From assembly GCA_963843525.1 (NCBI GenBank), contig CAWJKM010000005.1, forward strand, positions 1 to 64,000: DNA of 64,000 nt, read 5' to 3'. The translations under genes and the position numbers were made by a program. Positions 16,298 to 24,606 of this stretch are shown piece after piece (the first letter of the stretch is position 1; the number at the start of each line of letters is the position of its first letter). This stretch comes from DATJPR01 sp963843525. GTDB taxonomy: Bacteria > Bacteroidota > Ignavibacteria > UBA10030 > UBA6906. The notes beneath the pieces were generated by a model. It was not told the origin of the DNA, made no database searches, and saw only the letters and a list, made by a program, of their open reading frames with translations.

Positions 16298-16456
16298 GGT
16301 ATTGCGCCGCGGCGAGTAGTTGCGCCGTCTCACTTGTGTGTGAACGTGCGTCCTTGCGGTGTCTTTCAGCGGTAGGCAGCATCCGTGTACCGTCCCGCAC
16401 ATCTACGGGGTTCAGCGATCAGTTCCACACCCGGGGTGCATGCGTATCTCCAACCT
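16298..16456 (-). other. Leader between the small membrane-protein gene and flgB
   Basis: This 159-base non-coding stretch holds no gene I can support. At its upstream edge GTATCT (16444-16449) and AGATAC (16459-16464) could form a stem overlapping the stop codon of the small gene. CACCC/GGGTG arms lie just inside. No T-run follows, so read-through into flgB is expected. I searched for a -24/-12 or a sigma28 promoter here and found none. Confidence 0.4.
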
Positions 16457-16624
16457 CTAGATACCCAGCGGGTCTTCTTCCCACACGGGACGGACCGAAT
16501 TCTGATTCTTTTCATCCCGGCTTTTTGCAGCCACGACAAATGCGGTCAAAAGTGTGGCAACGATACTTGCAGCCAGGGCAAAACGGCCGGCATTGCGAAT
16601 AATTGGATGACCATTCATAGCCAT
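16457..16624 (-). CDS. Small single-pass membrane protein ahead of flgB
   Basis: 55 aa starting MAMNGHPIIRNAGRF at 16624, with one predicted membrane helix (about residues 13-33) and a charged, mostly hydrophilic tail ending WEEDPLGI. A GAGGG Shine-Dalgarno stands upstream. It is the first cistron after the sigma54-type promoter at 16665-16680, so it should be made together with rod and hook genes. I recognise no family. A role in basal-body assembly or as a leader peptide is inference from position only. Confidence 0.6.
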   Translation of the reverse strand: MAMNGHPIIRNAGRFALAASIVATLLTAFVVAAKSRDEKNQNSVRPVWEEDPLGI

Positions 16625-16664
16625 TGTTTCTTCCCTCTGGGGATATTGTGTTGAAAGGTAACAT

Positions 16665-16680
16665 TGCAAGAGGGGTGCCA
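16665..16680 (-). promoter_or_regulatory. Sigma54 (-24/-12) promoter for the flgB operon
   Basis: The minus strand reads TGGCACCCCTCTTGCA, matching the consensus TGGCAC-N5-TTGCW at every fixed position, with GG and GC at the required spacing. Transcription would start near 16654, about 30 bases before the small membrane-protein gene, and continue through flgB to flhB. The NtrC-type activator encoded at 45819-47237 is the obvious candidate regulator. No enhancer site was identified. Confidence 0.82.
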
Positions 16681-16766
16681 GAGCGCAGAGAAGGAATTCG
16701 GTTGATTTGAAGAAAGGTGAATTCTCGGCCTTGCCGGTTCGATGGCTAATATGGAACACCTGATGA

Positions 16767-17030
16767 CTATTCCTGCTCATATTCCAGGTGCAGGGTGGCC
16801 GAACGGCCGCACTTGCAGATGAATTCCGCAGAAGTGACACGATCCCCGTCCTTATGCAGGATAACCATCGGATCATCTTTGGTTTCGGCCAGTATGCCGA
16901 CCTTCTGGGCCCCGACGGCGGAGACATGAGCGGCTTTGATAATGTTGCCATGGAGCTTGCTCGGCATGTCAACTTTCTTATAGGATGCCAGGTCCAAAAA
17001 GCCCTTTTCTTCAGATGGTTTCACGTACAT
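16767..17030 (-). CDS. Small uncharacterised CxC protein after cheB
   Basis: 87 aa from MYVKPSEEKGFLDLASYKKV at 17030; its first 20 bases overlap the end of cheB, with GGAGG just upstream. The rest is beta-strand-like ('ILAETKDDPMVILHKDGDRV') and ends 'FICKCGRSATLHLEYEQE'. Cys-Lys-Cys-Gly could bind a metal or form a redox pair, although a single CxC is weak evidence. No membrane segment. I do not recognise the family. The overlap with cheB suggests a chemotaxis- or flagellum-linked role. Confidence 0.65.
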   Translation of the reverse strand: MYVKPSEEKGFLDLASYKKVDMPSKLHGNIIKAAHVSAVGAQKVGILAETKDDPMVILHKDGDRVTSAEFICKCGRSATLHLEYEQE

Positions 17031-18108
17031 GTCCTCCAACAAGTTTTGTCATTGCAACCGGAATATCGTCAAGCGAAAGCGTGTAATCTGAAAGTCCGTC
17101 GTCTACTACCGCCTTGGGCATTCCGTAGACCACGCAGGTCTCCTCGTTCTGGGCCATGACGACGCCCCCGGTCTGCTTTACCGCACGGGCGCCTTCAAGG
17201 CCGTCTTTACCCATGCCGGTCATCACGATTGCCAGTAACGGGCCTTGCATCGCATGGACAGCGGAATTCATCATGATGTCCGCACATGGGCGATAAAGTG
17301 TATTTGACGGTTCAAGACTTATATGCGCACGTGGTCCGGTCCCATTCGACACGAGAGTGAGGTGGTGGCCGCCGGGAGCAATGAGGACTTTGCCCGGCTC
17401 CATCGGCTCGCCTTCTTCCGCTTCTTTCACGTAGACCTCGCTGAGACTGTCGATCCGATCCGCGAGTGTTTGGGTGAACCTGGGGGGCATATGCTGAACG
17501 ACGGCGATGCCGAGCGGGAAATCCTTCGGCAATTTCGGCAACATATGGAGAAGTGCGAAGGGCCCCCCCGTCGAGATTGCCAGGACGACGGCACGAAGGT
17601 CTTTCCGGGCAACGGGCAAGACCGATGCCCGTCGCGCCGGCTGCGAGACCGGGGTATGAAGGGAAGCTGATGCATTGCGTATCCGCTGAAGCCGGAGGGA
17701 CAAGGAACGGCTGAGCGCGATGTGCTTGACCTTTGAAACCAGCTCTTCCTTGATCTTGACGATATCGAGCGATACGTAGGAGAGTTCTTTCGGAATAAAG
17801 TCGACGGCACCGAGATTCAGGGCATCGAGAGTGGCCTTGGCGCCGTCGGACGTGAGTGAACTCACCATCAGCACGGGGGTCGGCATCTCCTTCATGATGA
17901 TGCCCAGGGCCGTCAGCCCGTCCATAACGGGCATTTCAATGTCCATCGTGACAAGGTCCGGTTTGAGCTCCCGGATTTTTTCAATTCCCTCCCGGCCGTC
18001 ACGGGCGGTGCCCACGACCTTGATCTCCGGATCGGACTCAAGCATCATTGACAGAGATTTCCGCATGAATGCGGAATCATCGACGATCACGACAGTAATG
18101 GTTCGCAC
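17011..18108 (-). CDS. cheB: Chemotaxis methylesterase CheB
   Basis: 365 aa. An N-terminal receiver with phospho-acceptor Asp56 ('DLVTMDIEMPVMDG') is joined by a linker to a CheB esterase domain. The catalytic triad is intact: Ser179 (AISTGGP), His206 (VVQHMPPR) and Asp302 (TGMGKDGLEG). CheB removes methyl groups from chemoreceptors and deamidates Gln residues after activation by CheA. It follows cheA by 24 bases. A second, divergent CheB is at 35200-36240. Confidence 0.97.
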   Translation of the reverse strand: MRTITVVIVDDSAFMRKSLSMMLESDPEIKVVGTARDGREGIEKIRELKPDLVTMDIEMPVMDGLTALGIIMKEMPTPVLMVSSLTSDGAKATLDALNLGAVDFIPKELSYVSLDIVKIKEELVSKVKHIALSRSLSLRLQRIRNASASLHTPVSQPARRASVLPVARKDLRAVVLAISTGGPFALLHMLPKLPKDFPLGIAVVQHMPPRFTQTLADRIDSLSEVYVKEAEEGEPMEPGKVLIAPGGHHLTLVSNGTGPRAHISLEPSNTLYRPCADIMMNSAVHAMQGPLLAIVMTGMGKDGLEGARAVKQTGGVVMAQNEETCVVYGMPKAVVDDGLSDYTLSLDDIPVAMTKLVGGHVRETI

Positions 18109-18132
18109 GTCAACAATCGTCCTTGATAATGG

Positions 18133-19995
18133 TCAAGCATGGACCAGGGCCTGAGCGCTCAACCGCATGAGTTCGCCGACATCCACGATCATGATGACCT
18201 GGCCGTCACCGAGAATCGTCGAACCGGCAATGCCTTCCACCGTCCCGAGGTAGTTGCCCAGAGATTTGATGACTACTTCCTTCTGACCCAGCATCGAATC
18301 GACGACGATCCCCAGGCGTTGCTCGGCAAGTCCGACGACCACAATATAGGTCCACTCGGCGGTTGCCTCGTTGTTTTTGCCGCCCAGGATCCTCGCGATG
18401 CGGGCAATCGGAAGTACGCTGTCGCGGAGACGCACGACCTCAACGCCATTGATTGTGCTGATCTCCGCCTCCTGCACCCGTATCACCTCGAGAACCGAAT
18501 TAAGGGGAATACAGTAGATCTCTTCTGCCGCCTTGACCAGCAAGGCCTGAATGATGGCCAGGGTCAGCGGCAACTTGATCGTGAAACCGCTCCCCTTCCC
18601 CTTTTCGGAATCTATCTCAACGATTCCTTTCAGCTTCGAAATGTTCGTCCGAACGACGTCCATTCCCACTCCCCGCCCGGAAATGTTGGTCACTTTGGTG
18701 GCGGTGCTGAATCCCGGTGCAAAGATCAGGTTCAGGGCTTCTTTCTGCGACATCTCCCGGGCCTGGCTCTCGGATATCATTCCCTTCTCGATTGCTTTGG
18801 CCTTCAGTTTCTCCGCGTCCATCCCTCGCCCGTCATCCCGTATTGCGATCACAATGTGATTCCCCTCATGCTGAGCTGTCAGCCGTACGGTGCCTTGCGC
18901 GGGTTTCCCCGAAGCGGTGCGGTCGGCTTGCGGCTCAATCCCGTGATCGGCGGCATTCCGGATGATGTGGACGAGGGGATCGCTCAGTTCCTCAATAATC
19001 GTTTTGTCGAGTTCGGTTTCTTCCCCCTCCATGACGAGGTTAATATCCTTCCCCGTTTCCCGGCAGAGGTCCCGGATGAGACGGGGAATCTTGTTGAAGA
19101 CCTTGGCGATCGGCACCATCCGGGTTTTCATCACCGCCATTTGCAGCTCGGTGGTGATGAAGTCAATCTGAGCGCTCGTGTCCGATAATCCCCTCGAAAT
19201 GGGAAGATCCTCGTACTGCTGGGCTACTTGTGTGGCAATCTGGGTGAGCCGGTTGCGGCCGAGCACGAGTTCGCCCACAAGGTTCATGAGGCTATCCAGA
19301 CGGGTCACATCGACGCGGATCGTCGTATCTGCCGCACCCTTTGTTCCCCGTTGACCACCCTGTTGCTGCGCATCCTGCTGGACCGAACCGCTCTTGTCTT
19401 CATCGCTTCCGCCATCCTTCCCTGTTTTCTCCTGTTCCATCCCTGCACTCAGAGGAGACGTAGGAGACGCAGGCGGGGCTGGATCCCCGGCAGACGGGAC
19501 TGTCGGAGATCCTGCGGGGGGCAAAGCGGGGGCCACTGTTGCCTCGCGATTCCCGGCTTGCGCCGAGAGAGCGATTTCTTTGAGACGTTCGAGGATGGGT
19601 TTCAGGTCCACCCGCCGACTGTCTTTGTTTTCAATCCTGGTCAGCAATTCTTTCAAGATGTCATATGCTGCCAGGATGACATCCATTTTTTCCGCCGTGA
19701 CAATTATCTCGCCTCGACGCAACTTGTTGAGAACATCCTCAAAACTGTGCGCGAGTTCGGTCATCTGCTCCAATCCCAGGAACGAAGACGTCCCCTTGAC
19801 GGTGTGCACAGCCCTGAAGATGGAATTCAACAGGTCGGGACTGGTTGACCCTTTTTCAAGCGAGAGAAGGTCCTGGGCGAGCTTTTCGAGGACCTCGCGT
19901 GTTTCGACAATGAAACTGTCCAGAATCTCCGCCATTTCGTCATCAAACGCGGGAAATGGTTTCTCGTTTTCTTCGGGAGCTTTTGGCTTACTCAT
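18133..19995 (-). CDS. cheA: Chemotaxis histidine kinase CheA
   Basis: 620 aa. The HPt (P1) domain has phospho-His64 in 'RAVHTVKGTSSFLG'. A Pro/Ala/Gln-rich linker (about 135-225) follows with no clear P2 CheY-binding domain. Then come the dimerisation helices ('LDSLMNLVGELVLGRNRL'), the HATPase domain with N-box 'HIIRNAADHGIEP' and 'GRGVGMDVVRTNI', and a C-terminal CheW-like domain. CheA phosphorylates CheY and CheB under receptor control. No cheW or receptor gene is in the window. It overlaps cheZ upstream by eight bases. Confidence 0.97.
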   Translation of the reverse strand: MSKPKAPEENEKPFPAFDDEMAEILDSFIVETREVLEKLAQDLLSLEKGSTSPDLLNSIFRAVHTVKGTSSFLGLEQMTELAHSFEDVLNKLRRGEIIVTAEKMDVILAAYDILKELLTRIENKDSRRVDLKPILERLKEIALSAQAGNREATVAPALPPAGSPTVPSAGDPAPPASPTSPLSAGMEQEKTGKDGGSDEDKSGSVQQDAQQQGGQRGTKGAADTTIRVDVTRLDSLMNLVGELVLGRNRLTQIATQVAQQYEDLPISRGLSDTSAQIDFITTELQMAVMKTRMVPIAKVFNKIPRLIRDLCRETGKDINLVMEGEETELDKTIIEELSDPLVHIIRNAADHGIEPQADRTASGKPAQGTVRLTAQHEGNHIVIAIRDDGRGMDAEKLKAKAIEKGMISESQAREMSQKEALNLIFAPGFSTATKVTNISGRGVGMDVVRTNISKLKGIVEIDSEKGKGSGFTIKLPLTLAIIQALLVKAAEEIYCIPLNSVLEVIRVQEAEISTINGVEVVRLRDSVLPIARIARILGGKNNEATAEWTYIVVVGLAEQRLGIVVDSMLGQKEVVIKSLGNYLGTVEGIAGSTILGDGQVIMIVDVGELMRLSAQALVHA

Positions 19996-20515
19996 GGCCC
20001 TGGTTCGTCCATTGTTGAATGATAAGATCAGCTTGCTCCTGACGTTTCGGAGATGCCGTGTACTTTGCTTCCGTATCGAAGGACTTCGGCTGCGAAGGCT
20101 GTTCCGCTCCCGGCCCGGGACCGGATTCGCTGAACTGGTCGAGGATGCGGATCAGCTCTACACGCACCGATTCGATCATGTGACTGACACCGGCGATTTG
20201 TTGGCTCGTGATGTCTTGCACCTGGAGGGCCATGGCGATACTCATCGACTTCTCTTTGGTCGTGGCCAGAGATCGCCCGATGGACTTCATCACCTCCGCC
20301 ACCGGCTCTCCGGCATTGGCCAGGAGCACTTCCAGTTTCTTCACGCCGTCTTCTGCGTCGGTCACATTTTGAGACATGCTGTCGAGAACGTTCAGGATTT
20401 CGACCGTGGCCGATTCCGTCGCCTGCGTCACATTCGTGAGCTGATCTGAGGCCTTCGGGATTTTGCCCGAGCTTTCCTCGATGGCAAGCTTGATGTTTTC
20501 GAGCGCAGGGACCAT
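19988..20515 (-). CDS. cheZ: CheZ-family protein phosphatase, copy 1 (5' end uncertain)
   Basis: 175 aa from the first in-frame ATG. Helical 'GKIPKASDQLTNVTQATESA' and 'AMALQVQDITSQQIAGVSHM' resemble CheZ; the Asp and Gln of DITSQ are in the place of the catalytic Asp143/Gln147 of E. coli CheZ. The C-terminal 'RQEQADLIIQQW' resembles the CheY-binding peptide. Homology to copy 2 continues upstream of this ATG (GLLEKFVLAIS) to a TAG at 20588-20590, with no start codon there. A GTG at 20631 in another frame may be the true start, implying a frameshift near 20590. Confidence 0.78.
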   Translation of the reverse strand: MVPALENIKLAIEESSGKIPKASDQLTNVTQATESATVEILNVLDSMSQNVTDAEDGVKKLEVLLANAGEPVAEVMKSIGRSLATTKEKSMSIAMALQVQDITSQQIAGVSHMIESVRVELIRILDQFSESGPGPGAEQPSQPKSFDTEAKYTASPKRQEQADLIIQQWTNQGHE

Positions 20516-20667
20516 TCCTGAAATCGCAAGGACGAACTTCTCGAGAAGGCCGCCGATTGCCGGCTGATTGCCATCAGCGTTGGAGGACTACTACCGGATT
20601 CACCATCGAAGCTCCCAGTGTTGAGGTTCACATAGCCATTCGAACGTCCGGTCAGCCAGTGATGCCA

Positions 20668-20922
20668 CTATTTCGTTTGCTGACGGAGATCATTGATGAT
20701 GCTGTCCGCTTTCTGTTGTTTCGTCGCGGTTGTATCGTATTCCGCCGAAGGGTCAAACGCGATCTTCACGTCCCGGTGACGGCTTCTGTCCGGTCCGGCA
20801 GCGCTCTCTTCCCCCTGCACATGCCGGAGAAGCGCATTCAGTCCGTCATCAACCGACTGCATCAGACGGTTCACTCCGGCAATTTGCTGCGCGGTGATGT
20901 CCTGAACCTGCAGGGCAATCAT
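20668..20922 (-). CDS. CheZ-family copy 2, 3' fragment
   Basis: 84 aa beginning MIALQVQDITAQQIAGVNRL, which repeats the catalytic segment of CheZ copy 1, and ending with the Lys/Gln-rich C-terminal peptide 'QQKADSIINDLRQQ'. The same frame reads sensibly upstream to about 20998 (ILKIAQGLVLDTIKAECTSI), but no start codon belongs there. It is therefore the rear part of a gene whose front part is at 20990-21439 in another frame. As listed, the ATG at 20922 is an internal methionine. Confidence 0.6.
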   Translation of the reverse strand: MIALQVQDITAQQIAGVNRLMQSVDDGLNALLRHVQGEESAAGPDRSRHRDVKIAFDPSAEYDTTATKQQKADSIINDLRQQTK

Positions 20923-21439
20923 GATGCTTGTGCATTCGGCTTTGATGGTGTCGAGAACCAGCCCCTGTGCGATCTTCAGGATCGGCCGATTCCAACAAGC
21001 GCGACAGCGTGTCCCAGGTATTGATCAGTCGCGTGATCTCTTTGGCTGCAGGGCTCGCACCTCCGATCTGTTCGAGAACTTCGGTCATTTCCCGCACGCC
21101 GGACGATACTGCCGCGTTGCGCCGCGAAAACCAATCCTGCAGGCCCTGCACGCGCCCGATAATCCGCTCGACGATATCGAGTATTTCCGTCGACGCCAGT
21201 TCGTTTGCCGCAGTGACCTTGGCAAGCTGATGGGATGCCTTCGGGAGTTTCTCCGCCGTCTGCTCAACAGACGACTGCAGTTCCGCCATCACCGGTGTGA
21301 TCTCCCTGACGAAATCCAGCAGATCCCGGAACAATCGCCGGGCGTCCGGTTCCTTGTCGAGCAAACGAAGGGCTTCATCGGCCCTGGCAAACACCATTTG
21401 TAGTTCGTCTGTGCGCATAGTATGATCGGTGGTCCCCAT
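20849..21439 (-). CDS. CheZ-family copy 2, 5' fragment (frameshifted)
   Basis: The frame is open for 196 codons, but only the first 145-150 residues look like CheZ ('EKLPKASHQLAKVTAANELA', 'STEILDIVERIIGRVQGL'). After about residue 150 the translation turns into Arg/His-rich nonsense while the proper continuation lies in the next frame (20668-20998). Skipping one base, or adding two, between about 20968 and 21000 would restore a single protein of about 257 aa. CheZ dephosphorylates CheY-P. It starts eight bases after cheY. Either an inactivated gene or a sequencing/assembly indel. Confidence 0.65.
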   Translation of the reverse strand: MGTTDHTMRTDELQMVFARADEALRLLDKEPDARRLFRDLLDFVREITPVMAELQSSVEQTAEKLPKASHQLAKVTAANELASTEILDIVERIIGRVQGLQDWFSRRNAAVSSGVREMTEVLEQIGGASPAAKEITRLINTWDTLSRLLESADPEDRTGAGSRHHQSRMHKHHDCPAGSGHHRAANCRSEPSDAVG

Positions 21440-21447
21440 GCGGACTG

Positions 21448-21840
21448 TTACGATGCCCTCGATTCCACTGTTTTCAGGATCATGTCGATCTTCTCCTTCA
21501 GCCCCTGTGCGGTGAAGGGTTTTACGATATAATTGTTGACGTGCGCCTTCATCGCCTCGATGACATCCTCCTTATTTCCGCGAGTGGTCACCATGAGAAT
21601 CGGCATTTCGGCGAAGGGTTCTGTGGCACGGACCCAGCGGGTCAGGTCAAGACCGTTCATTTCAGGCATATTCCAGTCCGTGATCAGGAAATCCGCCCCC
21701 TCGCTGAGCAGTTTTGCCATCGCGTCCTTGCCGTCGCCCGCCTCGACAACGCTCTCGAACCCGAGGCTCTTTAACGTATTGATGACAATTCTCCGCATCG
21801 TCAGCGAATCATCCACAACAAGGAATTTGAGAGAAGCCAT
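21448..21840 (-). CDS. cheY: Chemotaxis response regulator CheY
   Basis: 130 aa, a single receiver domain with all functional residues: Asp10/Asp11, phospho-acceptor Asp55 (LITDWNMPEMNG), Thr85 or Thr86, and Lys107 (VKPF). The 'TDWNMP..NGL' and 'NNYIVKPFTAQGL' stretches are strongly CheY-like rather than generic. Phospho-CheY binds FliM to switch rotation. It is flanked by the second cheY-like gene and CheZ copy 2. Confidence 0.93.
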   Translation of the reverse strand: MASLKFLVVDDSLTMRRIVINTLKSLGFESVVEAGDGKDAMAKLLSEGADFLITDWNMPEMNGLDLTRWVRATEPFAEMPILMVTTRGNKEDVIEAMKAHVNNYIVKPFTAQGLKEKIDMILKTVESRAS

Positions 21841-21878
21841 TTCTCACTCCATTGATAAGTTGAGTACTCCAGAGAGAT

Positions 21879-22253
21879 TCATTCTGCCCAACTGAAGTAT
21901 TTGGATACTTCATATTGAATCTTTTCCAGGCTGAACGGTTTCACGACATACGATCCGACACCGAGTTGCTGGCCCCGTTCCTTGCTCACACTGTCTCCGA
22001 GGGACGACAGAATGATCACCGGCAGATCCCTGTATTCGGGATTATCCCGAAGTGCACGGATGAGTTCAAATCCGTCCATGTTTGGCATGTTGAGATCGGT
22101 AATGACGAGATCGATCTTTTCCAGGGGAAGCTTCTCCAGCGCATCCATCCCGTCCGACGCCGCCACCACTTTGAATCCCTGCATGGTCAGGGAGACCGCG
22201 ACAAATTTCCTCACCGTTGCCGAATCATCGACAATGAGAATGACTTTGTCCAT
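21879..22253 (-). CDS. CheY-like single-domain response regulator
   Basis: 124 aa from MDKVILIVDDSATVRKFVAV at 22253; receiver domain only, with phospho-acceptor Asp53 (VITDLNMPNMDG) and Lys in 'YVVKPFSLEKI'. It differs from the neighbouring CheY and may be a second CheY, for instance a phosphate sink, or a regulator for the HEAT or CheR proteins. It lies seven bases after cheR. The frame extends to 22292, but that overlaps cheR. Confidence 0.88.
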   Translation of the reverse strand: MDKVILIVDDSATVRKFVAVSLTMQGFKVVAASDGMDALEKLPLEKIDLVITDLNMPNMDGFELIRALRDNPEYRDLPVIILSSLGDSVSKERGQQLGVGSYVVKPFSLEKIQYEVSKYFSWAE

Positions 22254-22260
22254 CGTTGCA

Positions 22261-23139
22261 TCACTCCTTCTTGTATGCGACGGTTTTCGCAAAATTCACC
22301 AATTTGAACGCACTGGAAATGCCGTGAAGGGATTCGGCATATCCGATGAAAAGGAATCCTCCCCTGCGCAACGCGTCGTACAGCGTCGAAACGACCTGGA
22401 TCTTCGATTGCAGGTCGAAATAGATGAGCACGTTGCAGCAAAAGATGATGTCGAAATTCGACATAGCCCGCAGCCGCGCCTTGTCGTAGAGATTGACATT
22501 CTCAAATCGGACGAGACGTTTCACTTCATCGCGGAGGTGGTACCGCGAATCCTCTGTGACAAAGTACTTGTCCAGATAGTATTTCGGCATATTGCGTATC
22601 GAATAGTCCCGGTATACTCCCTTCACCGCGGTATCAATCACGGCCTGATTGATGTCGGTCCCAACAATTTCAATCTCGAGTCCCGGGTAGCGCGGCTTTA
22701 TGCGTTCAAGGAACAGCATGGCGAGGGTGTACGCTTCTTCTCCCGATGAGCTTGCGGCACTCCACACCCGGAGTTTCCCGGTGGGAGATCCCCTGCCGGC
22801 CAGCACTGAAGGCACCAGCGTTTGCTCGAACGCCTCGAACTGCGGTTCGTTCCTGAAAAAGAAAGTTTCGTTGATCGTGATGGCTTCGTAGAAGAAGCGC
22901 ATCTCCTCCTGCCGCCGGACACCGTACTTCAAGAACTGAAGGTAGGAGTCGAAATCGGTCAAATTGAGTGCTTGGAGCCGTTTCCCGAGCCGTCCTTCGA
23001 GAAGGTATTTCTTGTTGTCCGGGAAATAGATCCCGCACTGCTGATAGACAAAGTCGCGTATTTGGCGGAATGACTCATCGCTCAGCTTCAGGCCTGACAA
23101 CAAAACAGGCCGGGGTATCACAAGTGATGGGGTAGTCAA
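22261..23139 (-). CDS. cheR: Chemoreceptor methyltransferase CheR
   Basis: 292 aa. An N-terminal CheR helical domain precedes a SAM-dependent methyltransferase domain with 'ITINETFFFRNEPQFEAF', 'LRVWSAASSSGEEAYTLAML', 'EIVGTDINQAVI' and 'FDIIFCCNVLIYFD'. These are diagnostic for CheR. It methylates glutamates of chemoreceptors, opposing CheB. It is transcribed with the two cheY genes. No C-terminal pentapeptide-type or TPR extension is seen. Confidence 0.96.
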   Translation of the reverse strand: MTTPSLVIPRPVLLSGLKLSDESFRQIRDFVYQQCGIYFPDNKKYLLEGRLGKRLQALNLTDFDSYLQFLKYGVRRQEEMRFFYEAITINETFFFRNEPQFEAFEQTLVPSVLAGRGSPTGKLRVWSAASSSGEEAYTLAMLFLERIKPRYPGLEIEIVGTDINQAVIDTAVKGVYRDYSIRNMPKYYLDKYFVTEDSRYHLRDEVKRLVRFENVNLYDKARLRAMSNFDIIFCCNVLIYFDLQSKIQVVSTLYDALRRGGFLFIGYAESLHGISSAFKLVNFAKTVAYKKE

Positions 23140-23165
23140 CGATCGATCTCCAGCTTCCGCTTCAA

Positions 23166-24584
23166 TTACACTTCCGGGGCATCAACAGCGTATCCCCTCG
23201 ACTGGAGGATCCCGACTGCAACTTCCCTAACCATTGCATCTTCATCCTCCAGGAACCGTGTGATGAAATCCGGTGCCCGGGGATCGGATATTGCGGCGAT
23301 GATTTCGATAACGTGCATGCGCAACCACGGATCGGGATCATTCATGATCGCGTCCAGAAACTCCACGGCATTGTCACCGTCCAGCCGGAAAAGCACATCG
23401 ACGATCGCACTTCGGGTTTCTTCATCGGCGGTCGCCCAGCGATCGGCAACAAGAATGAAGACGCGGTTGACCAGCCGCTCCAACGACTCATCCAGCTTGT
23501 TCAGCATAATCGTTCGCGACATGTCCGGCACCATCTTCCCGATCAGCAGAATGACATGCTTCACCGATTCCGCCCGGTGGTCTTCCACATAACGGATCGC
23601 CGTCTGAAAGGTATCCGTCCGGTTCGGCAGGATTGTCATCAGGAAACCGTCAAGGTCCGGGGAATTTCCCAGCGCGTCGATCAGTGCATAGGTGACCGTG
23701 CTCTGGCGACAGTGCGAAAGGGCCTTCGCGGCACTCAATCGTATTACCGGATCGGCGTCTTTCAGGGCGTTGAGAAAATCAGGAATCCGGTCGGGGGGAC
23801 ATTCGAGCCCTTTCCCGGCCCGCAAAGAGATCTGCACGAGGGTGTGCAGGAAAGCCGACCGCAGCCGTCCCTTTACCTTGCTGACATTATTTGCCAACAC
23901 CCCGGCAGCTTTTTCGTCACCGACGCCGCTGAGTGCCTCAACAATGGCAAACACCGTGACCGTATCCTGCGCGGGCGATTCGAGAACTTCCTGCAGTCGA
24001 AGAAGAAGAAAGTCGCATGCATCACGATCACCGATCTTTCCCAGCGCTTCGGCAACCGCCGCCTTTGCATAACCATGCTCGAGGTATGCTCGGTACAGAT
24101 CGTCGAGCGCGCCCGTGGCTTTGATGTTCCCCAGAGCCTCCACAGCGGACACCACGACATTTGCGTCCGCGTCGTTCAGGAGAGGAATCACCGCAGACGC
24201 AGGAACTGCGTGACCGATCGATCCCAGGATGTCAACTGCGAATTTCCGGATATCCTGGTCTTCATCCGAGAGATAAGGGAGAATCGCTGCAATCGCCGAC
24301 TCACCAAGCTGGACAAGGAGGTTCGCCGCAAGATTCCGCGTAACGATATTCTTGCTTCCGATATACCCGACAATGGCGCTGGCCACGGGGAACCCTCCGA
24401 TTGCCACCAGCGACCGAAATGCCGCATCGCGAACGCCCTTATCCTCATCCTTCAACGCAGACGCCAACGAATCGACAACATCCGGCTTTCCGCCTGAAAT
24501 CAGGGCCTCCGCGGCGCTGCGACGGACATCGGGGTCGGGGTCAGCCAACGGGTCCACAATCAGTTTCTGTTTGTCCTCGGCCAT
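23166..24584 (-). CDS. HEAT-repeat protein in the chemotaxis operon
   Basis: About 472 aa from MAEDKQKLIVDPLADPDPDV at 24584. Nearly the whole length consists of HEAT/PBS-lyase-like repeats of about 31-37 residues ('DPDPDVRRSAAEALISGGKP', 'DEDQDIRKFAVDILGSIGHA', 'DADPVIRLSAAKALSH', 'DPDPWLRMHVIEIIAAISDP'). It has no membrane helix or catalytic motif, so it is a cytoplasmic scaffold. It lies between cheR and the FapA-like gene with gaps near 25 bases. A role in organising chemotaxis proteins is inference. Confidence 0.83.
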   Translation of the reverse strand: MAEDKQKLIVDPLADPDPDVRRSAAEALISGGKPDVVDSLASALKDEDKGVRDAAFRSLVAIGGFPVASAIVGYIGSKNIVTRNLAANLLVQLGESAIAAILPYLSDEDQDIRKFAVDILGSIGHAVPASAVIPLLNDADANVVVSAVEALGNIKATGALDDLYRAYLEHGYAKAAVAEALGKIGDRDACDFLLLRLQEVLESPAQDTVTVFAIVEALSGVGDEKAAGVLANNVSKVKGRLRSAFLHTLVQISLRAGKGLECPPDRIPDFLNALKDADPVIRLSAAKALSHCRQSTVTYALIDALGNSPDLDGFLMTILPNRTDTFQTAIRYVEDHRAESVKHVILLIGKMVPDMSRTIMLNKLDESLERLVNRVFILVADRWATADEETRSAIVDVLFRLDGDNAVEFLDAIMNDPDPWLRMHVIEIIAAISDPRAPDFITRFLEDEDAMVREVAVGILQSRGYAVDAPEV

Positions 24585-24606
24585 GTGCCTCTCTTTCGGT
24601 CGTGCC

